Below, one piece after another: positions 43,892-52,168 of a stretch of 64,000 nucleotides of DNA. The stretch spans positions 1 to 64,000 of the forward strand of contig CAYZWF010000004.1 of assembly GCA_964482135.1 (NCBI GenBank), written 5' to 3'. The stretch comes from UBA11136 sp964482135 (GTDB taxonomy: Bacteria; Pseudomonadota; Alphaproteobacteria; UBA11136). The position numbers and the translations under genes are program-made. Within the stretch, counting starts at the first letter, position 1; each line of letters starts with the position of its first letter. The notes beneath the pieces were generated by a model, which was not told where the DNA came from, searched no databases, and worked only from the letters and a program-made list of their open reading frames with translations.

Positions 43892-45291
43892 GCGACCGCA
43901 AACACAATTCCACTCTGCGCTGGACCGTCATTATGGCGGTGCTTCTGGTCCTCGCTTTGGCTTTCTACTTTAGCCTGAGCAAGGATCGCGGGCTGCTGTC
44001 CCTGTCCCAGGCCTCCGGTACGCAGGTCGAACGAGTGGTGAGCGCGGGCGGAATCGAGGCCTGGCTGGTGGCGGACCCCTCCTTGCCTGTGATTTCCCTG
44101 TCCCTGTTATTCCGTGGCGGTGCGGCGCTGGACCCGGCGGGCAAGGAAGGACTGGCCGTGATGACGGCGGGTCTGCTCGACGAAGGGGCGGGCGATCTCG
44201 ATTCTTCCGCCTTCCAACAACGCCTGGCCGACCTCGCCATCAGCCTTCGTTTCAACGCCTCTCTCGACACCTTCGAGGGTACCCTCAAGACCCTGAGCGA
44301 GAACCGCGACGAGGCATTCTCCCTGTTGCGGATGGCGCTCAATGCGCCGCGCTTCGACGATGAACCGGTGGCGCGTATCCGCAACCAGATTCTGGCCGGC
44401 CTGGCCATGGCGCAGTCCGATCCCGAGGAAATCGCCGGCAAGGTCTGGTCCCGCGCCGCCTTTCCCGATCATCCCTATGGCCGCCCGTCGGACGGCACCA
44501 AGACCGGGGTGACTGCGGTCACCGCCGACGATCTGCGTGGTTTCGTAAAGGACCGTCTCGGGCGCGACCGTCTCATCATCGGCGTGGCCGGCGACATTAC
44601 GGCTGACGAGCTGGCGCCGCTTCTCGACAATACCTTCGGCTCTTTGCCCGAGCACGCCGCGCCCTTCGATCTGGCGCAAGCAGAGGTGGCGGGCGGCGGC
44701 GTCATCGTGGTGGAGGAGGATATCCCCCAGAGCACCGTGCGTTTCGGCGAAAACGGCATCAAGCGGGACGATCCCGACTATTTCGCGGCGCGGCTTCTCA
44801 ACTATACCCTGGGCGGCGGCGGGTTCAGCTCGCGGCTCACCGAAGAGGTGCGCGAGAAACGCGGCCTCGCCTATTCCGTCTATTCCTATCTCCAGCCCAT
44901 GGCCCAGGGCGGCCTGGTGAGCGGCGGGGTGGGAACCGACAACGCCCGGGTCGCTGAATCGCTGGACCTGATCCGCGAGGAATGGCGGCGCATGGCCGAA
45001 GACGGCGTTTCCGAAGGCGAACTCAAGGACGCCAAGACCTACCTCACCGGGGCATTCCCCTTGCGCCTTACCAGCACCGGCCGTATCGCCGGCATGCTCT
45101 CCACGCTGCAATATCTCGATCTCGGCATTGATTATCTGGACCGCCGCGAAGAACTCATCCATTCTGTGACTCTCGACGACACCCGGCGCGTGGCCGAACG
45201 GCTGTTTCACGCCGACGATTTGCTGGTGGTGGTGGTGGGCAAGCCCGAAGGCGTCACCGCCACCCGTCCCGCCCCGCAACTGGATAACTAG
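43888..45291 (+). CDS. M16 family peptidase-like partner lacking the zinc motif
   Basis: The 467 residues begin with one membrane anchor (VIMAVLLVLALAFYFSL). The fold is M16 (LLFRGGAALDPAGKEGLAVM aligns with the zinc-motif region), but H-x2-E-H is absent, so it is probably non-catalytic. It keeps the Arg/Tyr substrate-binding region (TEEVREKRGLAYSVYSYL) that completes the active site in two-chain M16 enzymes. Start codon GTG; coupled to the catalytic subunit. Confidence 0.9.
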   Translation: MSDRKHNSTLRWTVIMAVLLVLALAFYFSLSKDRGLLSLSQASGTQVERVVSAGGIEAWLVADPSLPVISLSLLFRGGAALDPAGKEGLAVMTAGLLDEGAGDLDSSAFQQRLADLAISLRFNASLDTFEGTLKTLSENRDEAFSLLRMALNAPRFDDEPVARIRNQILAGLAMAQSDPEEIAGKVWSRAAFPDHPYGRPSDGTKTGVTAVTADDLRGFVKDRLGRDRLIIGVAGDITADELAPLLDNTFGSLPEHAAPFDLAQAEVAGGGVIVVEEDIPQSTVRFGENGIKRDDPDYFAARLLNYTLGGGGFSSRLTEEVREKRGLAYSVYSYLQPMAQGGLVSGGVGTDNARVAESLDLIREEWRRMAEDGVSEGELKDAKTYLTGAFPLRLTSTGRIAGMLSTLQYLDLGIDYLDRREELIHSVTLDDTRRVAERLFHADDLLVVVVGKPEGVTATRPAPQLDN

Positions 45292-45317
45292 CACTAGAAT
45301 CTCTGGGAGCCCGCTTC

Positions 45318-46640
45318 ATGCCCTATGAACAATGCATCGAGGGCTGCTTTGCGGAGGCTATCGGGGAGAACGGGCTCGACCGCGCCGATTACGATTCCGT
45401 GCTGGCGCGAACCGCCGACGCCCTTGCCGAGCTGCGCTCACGTCATGAGGACGGCAGCCTGCCCCTGCTTCGCCTGCCCGCCGAGCGCGGTGATCTCGAT
45501 AGTTTCGCTCCCATCGTCAAGCGCTATGGCGAGACCTTCTCGCAAGTGGTGGTGCTGGGCACCGGCGGCTCAAGCCTCGGCGCCAAGACCCTCTACGCCC
45601 TGGCCGGGGATGCCTTCGGTGTGGCGCCGCCCTATGACCCGAAAGCGCCGCGCCTGCACTTCATGGACAATATCGACCCCCACGGTTTCACCCACATGCT
45701 CCAGGCTCTCGATCTGGCGCGCACCGGGTTCCTGGTGGTCTCTAAATCGGGCGCCACGCCCGAGACCCTGACCCAGTTCCTGACCTGCTTCGAGGCGGTG
45801 TCGCGGGATCTGGGGGAGAAAAAAGCCGCCGCCCATTTCACCCTGATTGCCGAGCCCGGCTCCAATCCCCTGCGCGGACTGGGGGCGGCGCTGGGCATGG
45901 AAATTCTCGATCACGATCCGGGGCTGGGCGGACGCTTTTCGGTGCTGTCCCTGGTGGGTATGCTGCCGGCCATGATGGCGGGGGTGGATGCGGTTTCCCT
46001 GCGCCAGGGCGCGGCCACGGTGCTCGATCCGATCCTCAAAGGTGCCACGCCGCAAGACTGTCCCCCGGCGGTGGGGGCGGCGCTGGCGGTGGCGCTGGCA
46101 CAGACCCGCAGCGTCTCCATGACCGTGCTCATGCCCTATCTCGACCGCCTCGACAGCTTCGCCCTCTGGTTCCGCCAACTGTGGGCGGAAAGCCTGGGCA
46201 AGGACGGCCAGGGCACCACACCGGTCAAGGCGCTGGGTGCGGTAGACCAGCACAGCCAATTGCAGCTTTATCTCGATGGCCCCGCCGACAAGATGTTCAC
46301 CCTGATTCTTTCAGAGGTGGCGGGCAGCGGCGCACGGATGGACCCGATCCTGGCCAAAGACGGATATCTGGACGGGGCCCTGGCCTGGCTCGCCGGCCAC
46401 ACCATGGGCGATCTGTTGGCGGCCGAGCAACAGGCCACGGCGGAAACTCTGGTGCGCCATCACCGTCCCCTGCGGGTGATGGATATCAAACGCCTCGACG
46501 AATGGGTCATGGGCGGGCTGCTCATGCATTTCATGCTCGAGACCATCATCGCCGCCCATCTGCTGGGGGTGGACGCCTTCGACCAGCCGGCGGTGGAGGA
46601 AGGCAAGGTTCTCGCCCGCGCCGGCCTCGAAGGCAAATAA
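45318..46640 (+). CDS. pgi: Glucose-6-phosphate isomerase, short form
   Basis: It interconverts glucose 6-phosphate and fructose 6-phosphate. The 440 residues carry VVVLGTGGSSLGAKTL, VVSKSGATPETLTQF, WAESLGKDGQGTTPVKALGA and DQHSQLQLYLDGPADK, the SIS-fold sugar phosphate and catalytic regions. It is shorter than enteric Pgi (about 550), as found in several alphaproteobacteria. GGGAG precedes the ATG. mutL follows after seven bases. Confidence 0.92.
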   Translation: MPYEQCIEGCFAEAIGENGLDRADYDSVLARTADALAELRSRHEDGSLPLLRLPAERGDLDSFAPIVKRYGETFSQVVVLGTGGSSLGAKTLYALAGDAFGVAPPYDPKAPRLHFMDNIDPHGFTHMLQALDLARTGFLVVSKSGATPETLTQFLTCFEAVSRDLGEKKAAAHFTLIAEPGSNPLRGLGAALGMEILDHDPGLGGRFSVLSLVGMLPAMMAGVDAVSLRQGAATVLDPILKGATPQDCPPAVGAALAVALAQTRSVSMTVLMPYLDRLDSFALWFRQLWAESLGKDGQGTTPVKALGAVDQHSQLQLYLDGPADKMFTLILSEVAGSGARMDPILAKDGYLDGALAWLAGHTMGDLLAAEQQATAETLVRHHRPLRVMDIKRLDEWVMGGLLMHFMLETIIAAHLLGVDAFDQPAVEEGKVLARAGLEGK

Positions 46641-46647
46641 TCCCGCC

Positions 46648-48474
46648 ATGACCATCCGCCTTCTGCCCGAAACCCTGGTCAACCGCATCGCCGCCGGCGA
46701 GGTGGTGGAGCGCCCGGCTTCGGTGGTCAAGGAACTGGTGGAGAACAGCCTCGACGCCGGGGCTACGCGCATCGAGATCAGCCTGCGCGACGGCGGCGCC
46801 GCCCATATTTCGGTCACCGATGACGGTTGCGGCATGACCCGCGACGAACTGGCTCTGGCGGTGACGCGCCACGCCACCTCCAAGCTCCCCGGCGACGATC
46901 TCTTCGCCATCCACAGCCTCGGTTTCCGCGGCGAGGCCCTGCCTTCCATGGCGGCGGTGGCGCGACTCACCCTCACCAGCCGCGCGCGTGACGCCGGTGA
47001 CGGCGACAGCGCCTGGAGTCTCCATGTGGCGGGCGGCGACAGCCAAGAGCCCAAGCCCGCGGCGCTCCCCCGGGGCACCCGGGTAGAGGTGGCGGATTTA
47101 TTCTATGCCGTCCCGGCGCGGCTCAAGTTCCTCAAGACCGCGCGCACCGAAACCGCCCGCGCGCTCGACGCGGTACGGCGTCTCGCCATGGCCCATCCCC
47201 ATGTGGCCTTTTCCTTCGAGTCCGACGGCGGCGCGCCCAAGGTGCTGGCCGCCACATCCGGCGATCTCTTCGACGCCCGTCTGGCGCGGCTGGCTCAGGT
47301 CATGGGCCGCGACTTCGCCGACAATGCCCTGCCCATCAGCGCCGAGCGCGGCGACCTCATCCTCACCGGTCATATCGGTCTGCCCACCCTCAACCGCGGC
47401 CTGCCCGACAAACAATTCCTTTTCGTCAACGGCCGCCCGGTGCGCGACAAGCTGCTGCTGGGCGCGGTGCGCGGCGCCTATCAGGATTTCCTCGCCCGCA
47501 ACCGCCACCCCTTACTCGCCCTCTATCTCGAACTGCCGCCGCGCGAGGTGGACGTGAACGTGCATCCGGCCAAAACCGAAGTGCGGTTCCGCGACGCCGG
47601 ATCGGTGCGCGGTCTCATCGTCGGCGCGTTGCGCCATGCCCTGGCCGAGGCCGGACACCGCGCCGCCACCACGGTCTCCGATTTTGCCCTCGGCGCCATG
47701 CGGCCTGGTGCTGGCGGTGCCGCACCGTCCTTCGCCTCGCGGTCTTCATCCTCTGCTGCACAGGGCCTCGCCGAGGATAGCCTGCGCTATCAGGCGCCGC
47801 TGGATGCGATCTCCCAATCCGGCCCCCTGCCCGGGCTCCAGGCTGTTCCTTCCACGGCGGCCGTGGCCGAAACCTTGCCCGAAGACACCGAATCCTTTCC
47901 CTTGGGCGCGGCCCGGGCCCAGCTTCACGAGACCTATATCGTCGCCCAGACCGCTGACGGCATGGTCATCGTCGACCAGCACGCGGCCCATGAACGGCTG
48001 GTTTACGAGACCATGAAACGGGCGCTGGAAAACGGCGCGGTGGCGCGGCAAGGGCTGCTCATCCCCGAGGTGGTGGAGCTCGACGAGGACGCCGCCGCCA
48101 CCCTCGTCTCACGCTCGCAAGAACTGGCCGCCCTCGGCCTGGTGCTGGAATCATTCGGCCCCGGCTCGGTGGTGGTGCGCGAAACCCCGGCCCTGTTGGG
48201 GGAGATGGATATCGCCGGGATGGTGCGCGACCTGGCGGGCGAGATCGCCGCAATGGGCGCGGCGCTAGGCTTGAAGGAACGTCTCCAGGACGTGTGTTCC
48301 ACCATGGCCTGTCACGGCTCGGTGCGCGCCGGGCGCAGGTTGAAACCCGATGAAATGAACGCCCTGCTGCGCGAGATGGAGGCCACTCCCCATTCCGGCC
48401 AGTGCAATCACGGCCGTCCCACCTATGTGGAACTGCGCCTCGCCGATATCGAAAAACTCTTCGGGCGCAGATAG
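46648..48474 (+). CDS. mutL: DNA mismatch repair protein MutL (endonuclease type)
   Basis: The 608 residues have the GHKL ATPase motifs ENSLDAGATRIEI, DDGCGM and GFRGEALPSM, the transducer with NGRPVRDKLL and VHPAKTEVRF, an Ala/Ser-rich linker (about 345-425), and the C-terminal metal motif VDQHAAHERLVYE that marks MutL with intrinsic nicking activity. No mutS is in the window. It converges on rsmD with a ten-base gap. Confidence 0.97.
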   Translation: MTIRLLPETLVNRIAAGEVVERPASVVKELVENSLDAGATRIEISLRDGGAAHISVTDDGCGMTRDELALAVTRHATSKLPGDDLFAIHSLGFRGEALPSMAAVARLTLTSRARDAGDGDSAWSLHVAGGDSQEPKPAALPRGTRVEVADLFYAVPARLKFLKTARTETARALDAVRRLAMAHPHVAFSFESDGGAPKVLAATSGDLFDARLARLAQVMGRDFADNALPISAERGDLILTGHIGLPTLNRGLPDKQFLFVNGRPVRDKLLLGAVRGAYQDFLARNRHPLLALYLELPPREVDVNVHPAKTEVRFRDAGSVRGLIVGALRHALAEAGHRAATTVSDFALGAMRPGAGGAAPSFASRSSSSAAQGLAEDSLRYQAPLDAISQSGPLPGLQAVPSTAAVAETLPEDTESFPLGAARAQLHETYIVAQTADGMVIVDQHAAHERLVYETMKRALENGAVARQGLLIPEVVELDEDAAATLVSRSQELAALGLVLESFGPGSVVVRETPALLGEMDIAGMVRDLAGEIAAMGAALGLKERLQDVCSTMACHGSVRAGRRLKPDEMNALLREMEATPHSGQCNHGRPTYVELRLADIEKLFGRR

Positions 48475-48484
48475 CGCATCGCAA

Positions 48485-49072
48485 TCACGCGGCCTCATAA
48501 CGCAGAATGTGAAAGCGCGCCGCGCCCACCGCGCGCTCCTTGAGGGGTGTAAATTCCGACGGTGGGGCGAAGGCTTCGTCCTTGGCGGTTTCCACCACGC
48601 AGAGTGCGCCTCGCGCCAGCCAGCCTTGGCTCTCCAGCGCCGTCAGCGCCTTCTCCCCCAGCCCGCCGCCATAGGGCGGGTCGAGAAACACCAGCCCACA
48701 GGGTTCCCCGTTGGTAGAAGGGACTCGCGGCGGATTTACGGCGTCGCGGGTGAGACAGGTGACACGGGTTTCCTCGCCCAAGGCCCCGGCATTGTCTTGT
48801 GCCGCCGCCATGGCCGCGCCGTCATTGTCCATGAGCACCGCATGGCTCGCACCCCGCGACAGCGCCTCCAGCCCCAGCGCGCCGCTGCCGCAGAAGGCGT
48901 CGAGCACCCGCGCGCCTTCGAAGACGCCAGCGCCACCGTCTCCGTCGCCGAAATCACCATGAGCGAGAATGTTGAAGAGGCTTTCCCGGGCCCGGTCCGA
49001 GGTGGGCCGTGTGGCTCTCCCCGGAGGCGCGGCGAGACGCCGTCCCCGATGCCTACCGCCGACGATTCGCAT
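48485..49072 (-). CDS. rsmD: 16S rRNA (guanine966-N2)-methyltransferase
   Basis: It methylates G966 of 16S rRNA during 30S assembly. The ATG at 49072 gives MRIVGGRHRGRRLAAPPG, the family start and 195 residues. Seen are TRPTSDRARESLFNIL, the SAM-binding VLDAFCGSGALGLEALSRGA and the catalytic LVFLDPPYGGG. It overlaps the 3' end of rluB by 20 bases in another frame. Confidence 0.94.
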   Translation of the reverse strand: MRIVGGRHRGRRLAAPPGRATRPTSDRARESLFNILAHGDFGDGDGGAGVFEGARVLDAFCGSGALGLEALSRGASHAVLMDNDGAAMAAAQDNAGALGEETRVTCLTRDAVNPPRVPSTNGEPCGLVFLDPPYGGGLGEKALTALESQGWLARGALCVVETAKDEAFAPPSEFTPLKERAVGAARFHILRYEAA

Positions 49073-50075
49073 GGTCTTTACCGCTGCCGGGCTTTTTCCC
49101 CGTGAGATTCTTAGCCGTGAGGGTTTTTCTCTTGGTCTTTTTATGGGGGATTTTCTTCTCGGCTGTCTTCTTCGGCGGTTTTTCCCCGCCACCCTCTTTT
49201 CTCTTGCCGCTCTCTTTTCCCTTGGTGGCCGTGCCGAGCTGTTCGTCCAGCACCTTTTGCGGCACCGGACGCACAGTGCCGGGTTTGAGCTTGCCCAGTT
49301 GAAAGGGGCCATAGGCGGTACGGATGAGGCGGCTGACGGTGAGCCCGAGATGTCCCAGAACGCGCCGCACCTCGCGGTTGCGGCCCTCGGCCAGCGACAC
49401 CACGAGCCAGGAATTAGCCCGGCTTCCGCCTCCCTTTCCGCCGCCATCTTTCCCTTTGCCAACCTCGCCCTTGGCAACCTCCAGCTTCGCCTCGATGGGG
49501 CCATAGGTGACGCCTTCCACGGTCACGCCCTTGGCGAGCCCGGCCAGCGCCCTGGCATCCACGCGGCCATAGACCCGCGCGCGATAGCGCCGGGCCCAGC
49601 CGCTGGCGGGCAGTTCTAGCCGCCGCGCCAGTTCGCCGTCATTGGTCAGCAACAGCAATCCCTCCGAGGCAATGTCGAGCCGTCCCACCGTCACTACCCG
49701 TGGCATGTCATCGGGCAGGTGCTCGAAGATGGTGGGCCGTCCCTCGGGATCGCGGTTGGTGGTGATCAGTCCCGCCGGCTTGTGATAGAGCCACAACCGC
49801 GTTTTTTCGCGCCGTGGCAGGGGTTCGCCGTCCACGGTGATGCGCGCGTCCTCGCCCACGGTGAAGGCCGGCGTGGTCAGGGTCTTTCCCTCCACCGCCA
49901 CCCGGCCCTCGGTGATCCAGCGTTCGGCCTCGCGGCGCGAGCACAGCCCGGCGCGGGCCAGCACCTTAGCGATACGCTCGGGCTTGGGGGTTTCCCCGCC
50001 ACCCTGGTCCGTTTCACTCACCGAACTTTTTTGGTCCGCTCCGCTCATAGCCTTTGTCTGGTCCGCTCCGCTCAC
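49053..50075 (-). CDS. rluB: RluB/RsuA-family rRNA pseudouridine synthase with a basic tail
   Basis: Domains are an S4 RNA-binding module (ERIAKVLARAGLCSRREAER), then the synthase with the catalytic Asp in TVGRLDIASEGLLLLTNDG and the NREVRRVLGHLGLTVSRLIR region. The C-terminal about 55 residues are Lys-rich. The start is uncertain: GTG at 50075 overlaps the stop of the previous gene (GTGA), while an ATG at 50048 gives MSGADQK. The first nine codons are a near repeat of the next (SGADQTKAM, SGADQK). A Gly/Lys insert (KGKDGGGKGGGS) is also odd. It could be RluB, RluE or RluF by sequence alone. Confidence 0.88.
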   Translation of the reverse strand: MSGADQTKAMSGADQKSSVSETDQGGGETPKPERIAKVLARAGLCSRREAERWITEGRVAVEGKTLTTPAFTVGEDARITVDGEPLPRREKTRLWLYHKPAGLITTNRDPEGRPTIFEHLPDDMPRVVTVGRLDIASEGLLLLTNDGELARRLELPASGWARRYRARVYGRVDARALAGLAKGVTVEGVTYGPIEAKLEVAKGEVGKGKDGGGKGGGSRANSWLVVSLAEGRNREVRRVLGHLGLTVSRLIRTAYGPFQLGKLKPGTVRPVPQKVLDEQLGTATKGKESGKRKEGGGEKPPKKTAEKKIPHKKTKRKTLTAKNLTGKKPGSGKDHANRRR

Positions 50076-50803
50076 CGCCGCGCCGCCGCCACCAGGGCCT
50101 GAAAGATTTTTGCGTCGCCGGGATCGATGGCGAATTCGGGATGCCACTGCACGCCGATGCAGAATTCGTGAGCCGTGCTTTCGATGCCCTCGATGACGCC
50201 GTCGCTGGTGACGGCGTTCACTATTACATCCGGCCCCACATCCTTCACCGCCTGATGATGGGCGCTGTTCACGGCCATGGTGGCGCTGCCGGTGATGCGG
50301 TGCAGCAGAGTGTCCGGCGTCACCGTCACCTCATGGCCGGGCTCGGTGCGGGGGTTGGGCTGTTCATGGGCCAGCGCGTTCTCCACCTCGTCGGGGATAT
50401 GCTGAATCAACGTCCCCCCCAGCACCACGTTGAGCAATTGCTGACCGCCGCAAATACCCAGCACCGGCAGGCCACGCTCCAGCGCCGCCCTGGTGACCTC
50501 GAACTCGAATTGGGTGCGGCGGTCCTTGGTGGTGACCTTGGGGTGGCGCTTCGCCGCGCCGAACAGCGCCGGGTCCACGTCGAAATCACCGCCGGTGACG
50601 ATCAGCGCATCGAGCCGTTGTGCGCATTCTCCGGCCAGCTGCGGCTCATGGGCCAGCATCAGCGGCAAGCCCCCGGCCGCGGTGACGGACCCTGCATAGT
50701 TCTCGCGCAGGGCGTACCAGGGCTGCTTGGCATAGCCGCCGCCTTCTTCCGAATCCAGCGTGATTCCCACCGTCGGTAGATGCGTATTCATGTCTATGCT
50801 CAT
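50072..50803 (-). CDS. Gamma-glutamyl-gamma-aminobutyrate hydrolase family protein (peptidase C26)
   Basis: The class I glutamine amidotransferase-like fold has the nucleophile in LGICGGQQLLNV and the His-Glu pair in GVQWHPEF. LIVTGGDFDVDPALFG and NSAHHQAVKDVGP are typical of the PuuD-like group, which cleaves gamma-glutamyl-GABA in putrescine breakdown. Other putrescine genes are absent here, so the substrate is uncertain. The ATG at 50803 was chosen; 50791 is also possible. 243 residues. Confidence 0.87.
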   Translation of the reverse strand: MSIDMNTHLPTVGITLDSEEGGGYAKQPWYALRENYAGSVTAAGGLPLMLAHEPQLAGECAQRLDALIVTGGDFDVDPALFGAAKRHPKVTTKDRRTQFEFEVTRAALERGLPVLGICGGQQLLNVVLGGTLIQHIPDEVENALAHEQPNPRTEPGHEVTVTPDTLLHRITGSATMAVNSAHHQAVKDVGPDVIVNAVTSDGVIEGIESTAHEFCIGVQWHPEFAIDPGDAKIFQALVAAARR

Positions 50804-50904
50804 GGAGCGCAGAGTAGGACGCCGAACCGTCTGCCGCAACGTCCTGCCCTTATCTTCCTTTGCGGCCCTTGACGCCGCCGCGCGCGGGAACCACCTTTGA
50901 AACT

Positions 50905-51360
50905 ATGAGCGAAACCCAATCCCCCATGGAACAAGCCATCGCCGAGGCCCGGGCGGCGGCTGCGCGCGGCGAGGTGCCGGTGGGCTGTGTGCTGGTGGAT
51001 ACGGCCAGCGGAGAGGTGATTGCCGCTGCCGGCAACCGCACCGAGGAATTGAACGATCCCACCGCCCATGCGGAAATGCTGGCCATCCGCGAGGCCACGG
51101 CCGGGTGCAAAACCCCACGCCTGGAAGAGGTGGACATGTACGTGACGCTGGAACCCTGCGCCATGTGTGCATCCGCCATCTCGTTTGCCCGCATCCGCCG
51201 CCTCTATTTCGGCGCCTACGATCCCAAGGGCGGCGGCGTGGAGCATGGCGGGAAGTTCTTCTCCCAGCCCACCTGTCACCACACGCCGGAGGTCTATGGC
51301 GGGATGGAAGAGACCCAATGCTCGATCATACTCAAGGTCTTCTTCGCCGAAAAACGCTAG
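50905..51360 (+). CDS. tadA: tRNA(Arg) adenosine-34 deaminase
   Basis: It deaminates A34 to inosine in tRNA-Arg(ACG). The ATG at 50905 gives MSETQSPMEQAIAEARAAAA and 151 residues, with the zinc motif HAEMLAIREA and PCAMCASAI and proton-shuttling glutamate. A 15-residue upstream extension is rejected. It is divergent from the amidotransferase gene with about 100 bases between. Confidence 0.95.
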   Translation: MSETQSPMEQAIAEARAAAARGEVPVGCVLVDTASGEVIAAAGNRTEELNDPTAHAEMLAIREATAGCKTPRLEEVDMYVTLEPCAMCASAISFARIRRLYFGAYDPKGGGVEHGGKFFSQPTCHHTPEVYGGMEETQCSIILKVFFAEKR

Positions 51361-51394
51361 AAAGACTATTGGTTGTTTTCTGCGGCACCCCTTT

Positions 51395-51430
51395 GTAAAA
51401 CCTAAAAAAAGCTGTAAAACCAAAAAAGCT
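51395..51430. repeat. Short tandem duplication before the TIR-like gene
   Basis: gtaaaacctaaaaaaagct is followed at once by gtaaaaccaaaaaagct, two near-identical A-rich units of 19 and 17 bases. They lie in the 144-base leader between tadA and the TIR-like gene. Confidence 0.75.
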
Positions 51431-51504
51431 CTTCTGGAAATTTCACGGCACCCTCAAGGGGGCATGGAATCCGGGGCAAAAATAATCGAAGGGGGGCGCC
51501 GGAA

Positions 51505-52056
51505 ATGGCGGATAAGACCGGAACCTATGTGTCGTTTTTCGTGGAGGGGATCGCGGATTCCTCCCAATCGGACATGGAATACTATTCCCAGGTTCTGGAC
51601 TGGTACCAGAACCAGCGCCAGGAATTTCACCTCATCGGCGGCCATGACAAGGTCGCCGCCGGATTCGATTCCGCTCTCAGGGACAAGCTCAATGTCAGGA
51701 TGATCGAGAACCTCAACCAATCGAAGAATATGCTTCTTCTGCTGGGCGAGCGGACCAAGCTCGATACCGACTGGGTGCTGGTGGAAATCGCCTATGCCGT
51801 GGATACCTGCCAGATCCCCCTTATCGTGGCCTATACCCAGATCGAAGGCCGGATCATCAATCCCGAAGACCTGGAGCAATGGTGGCCCCCGGCCTTCAAA
51901 CAGCGCTTCGACGACAATACGGTGAAGGCGATCCACGTGCCCTTCCACGAGGCGCCGATAAAATACGCGCTGCAGATTTATTCGGACAAGAACATGCCTA
52001 ACTGGGCCGATACCTGTTTCAACGAAGCCTCTTACAATAACTGGGCTATTTACTAG
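51505..52056 (+). CDS. Orphan TIR-like domain protein (MTH538/DUF1863 type)
   Basis: The 183-residue protein is one alpha/beta domain. It opens with the TYVSFFVEG strand, contains NQSKNMLLLLGERTKLDTDW and WVLVEIAYAVDTCQIPLIV, in which W90-x3-E94 matches the conserved Trp/Glu of TIR-like proteins (the Glu is catalytic in NADase and cyclase TIRs). This fits the group that includes Thoeris ThsB. No membrane segment or effector domain is fused, and no ThsA, SMODS or other effector gene is next to it. AAGGGGGG precedes the ATG. Codon use resembles the host. A role in phage defence is inference. Confidence 0.75.
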   Translation: MADKTGTYVSFFVEGIADSSQSDMEYYSQVLDWYQNQRQEFHLIGGHDKVAAGFDSALRDKLNVRMIENLNQSKNMLLLLGERTKLDTDWVLVEIAYAVDTCQIPLIVAYTQIEGRIINPEDLEQWWPPAFKQRFDDNTVKAIHVPFHEAPIKYALQIYSDKNMPNWADTCFNEASYNNWAIY

Positions 52057-52079
52057 GCGTCTTACGTGGCGTCCGCCAC

Positions 52080-52168
52080 CCGCCAGCCCCCCAATTACAG
52101 CTCTCTGAAATTTTAGACCCCCGAAATCCGCCAGCCCCCCAATTTCAGTCCCCTGAAATTTTAGATCC
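52080..52168. repeat. 41-bp direct repeat at the end of purD
   Basis: Two copies (52080-52120 and 52128-52168) share ccgccagccccccaatt and ctgaaattttaga with few differences. The second copy includes the purD stop and its last seven or so codons, so the first is a duplicate of the gene end. Each contains complementary aatttcag/ctgaaatt-type arms. Confidence 0.85.

Noticed and set aside
51505..52056. Complete Thoeris system
   Set aside because: Only the TIR-like protein is present; no ThsA-type gene lies on either side.
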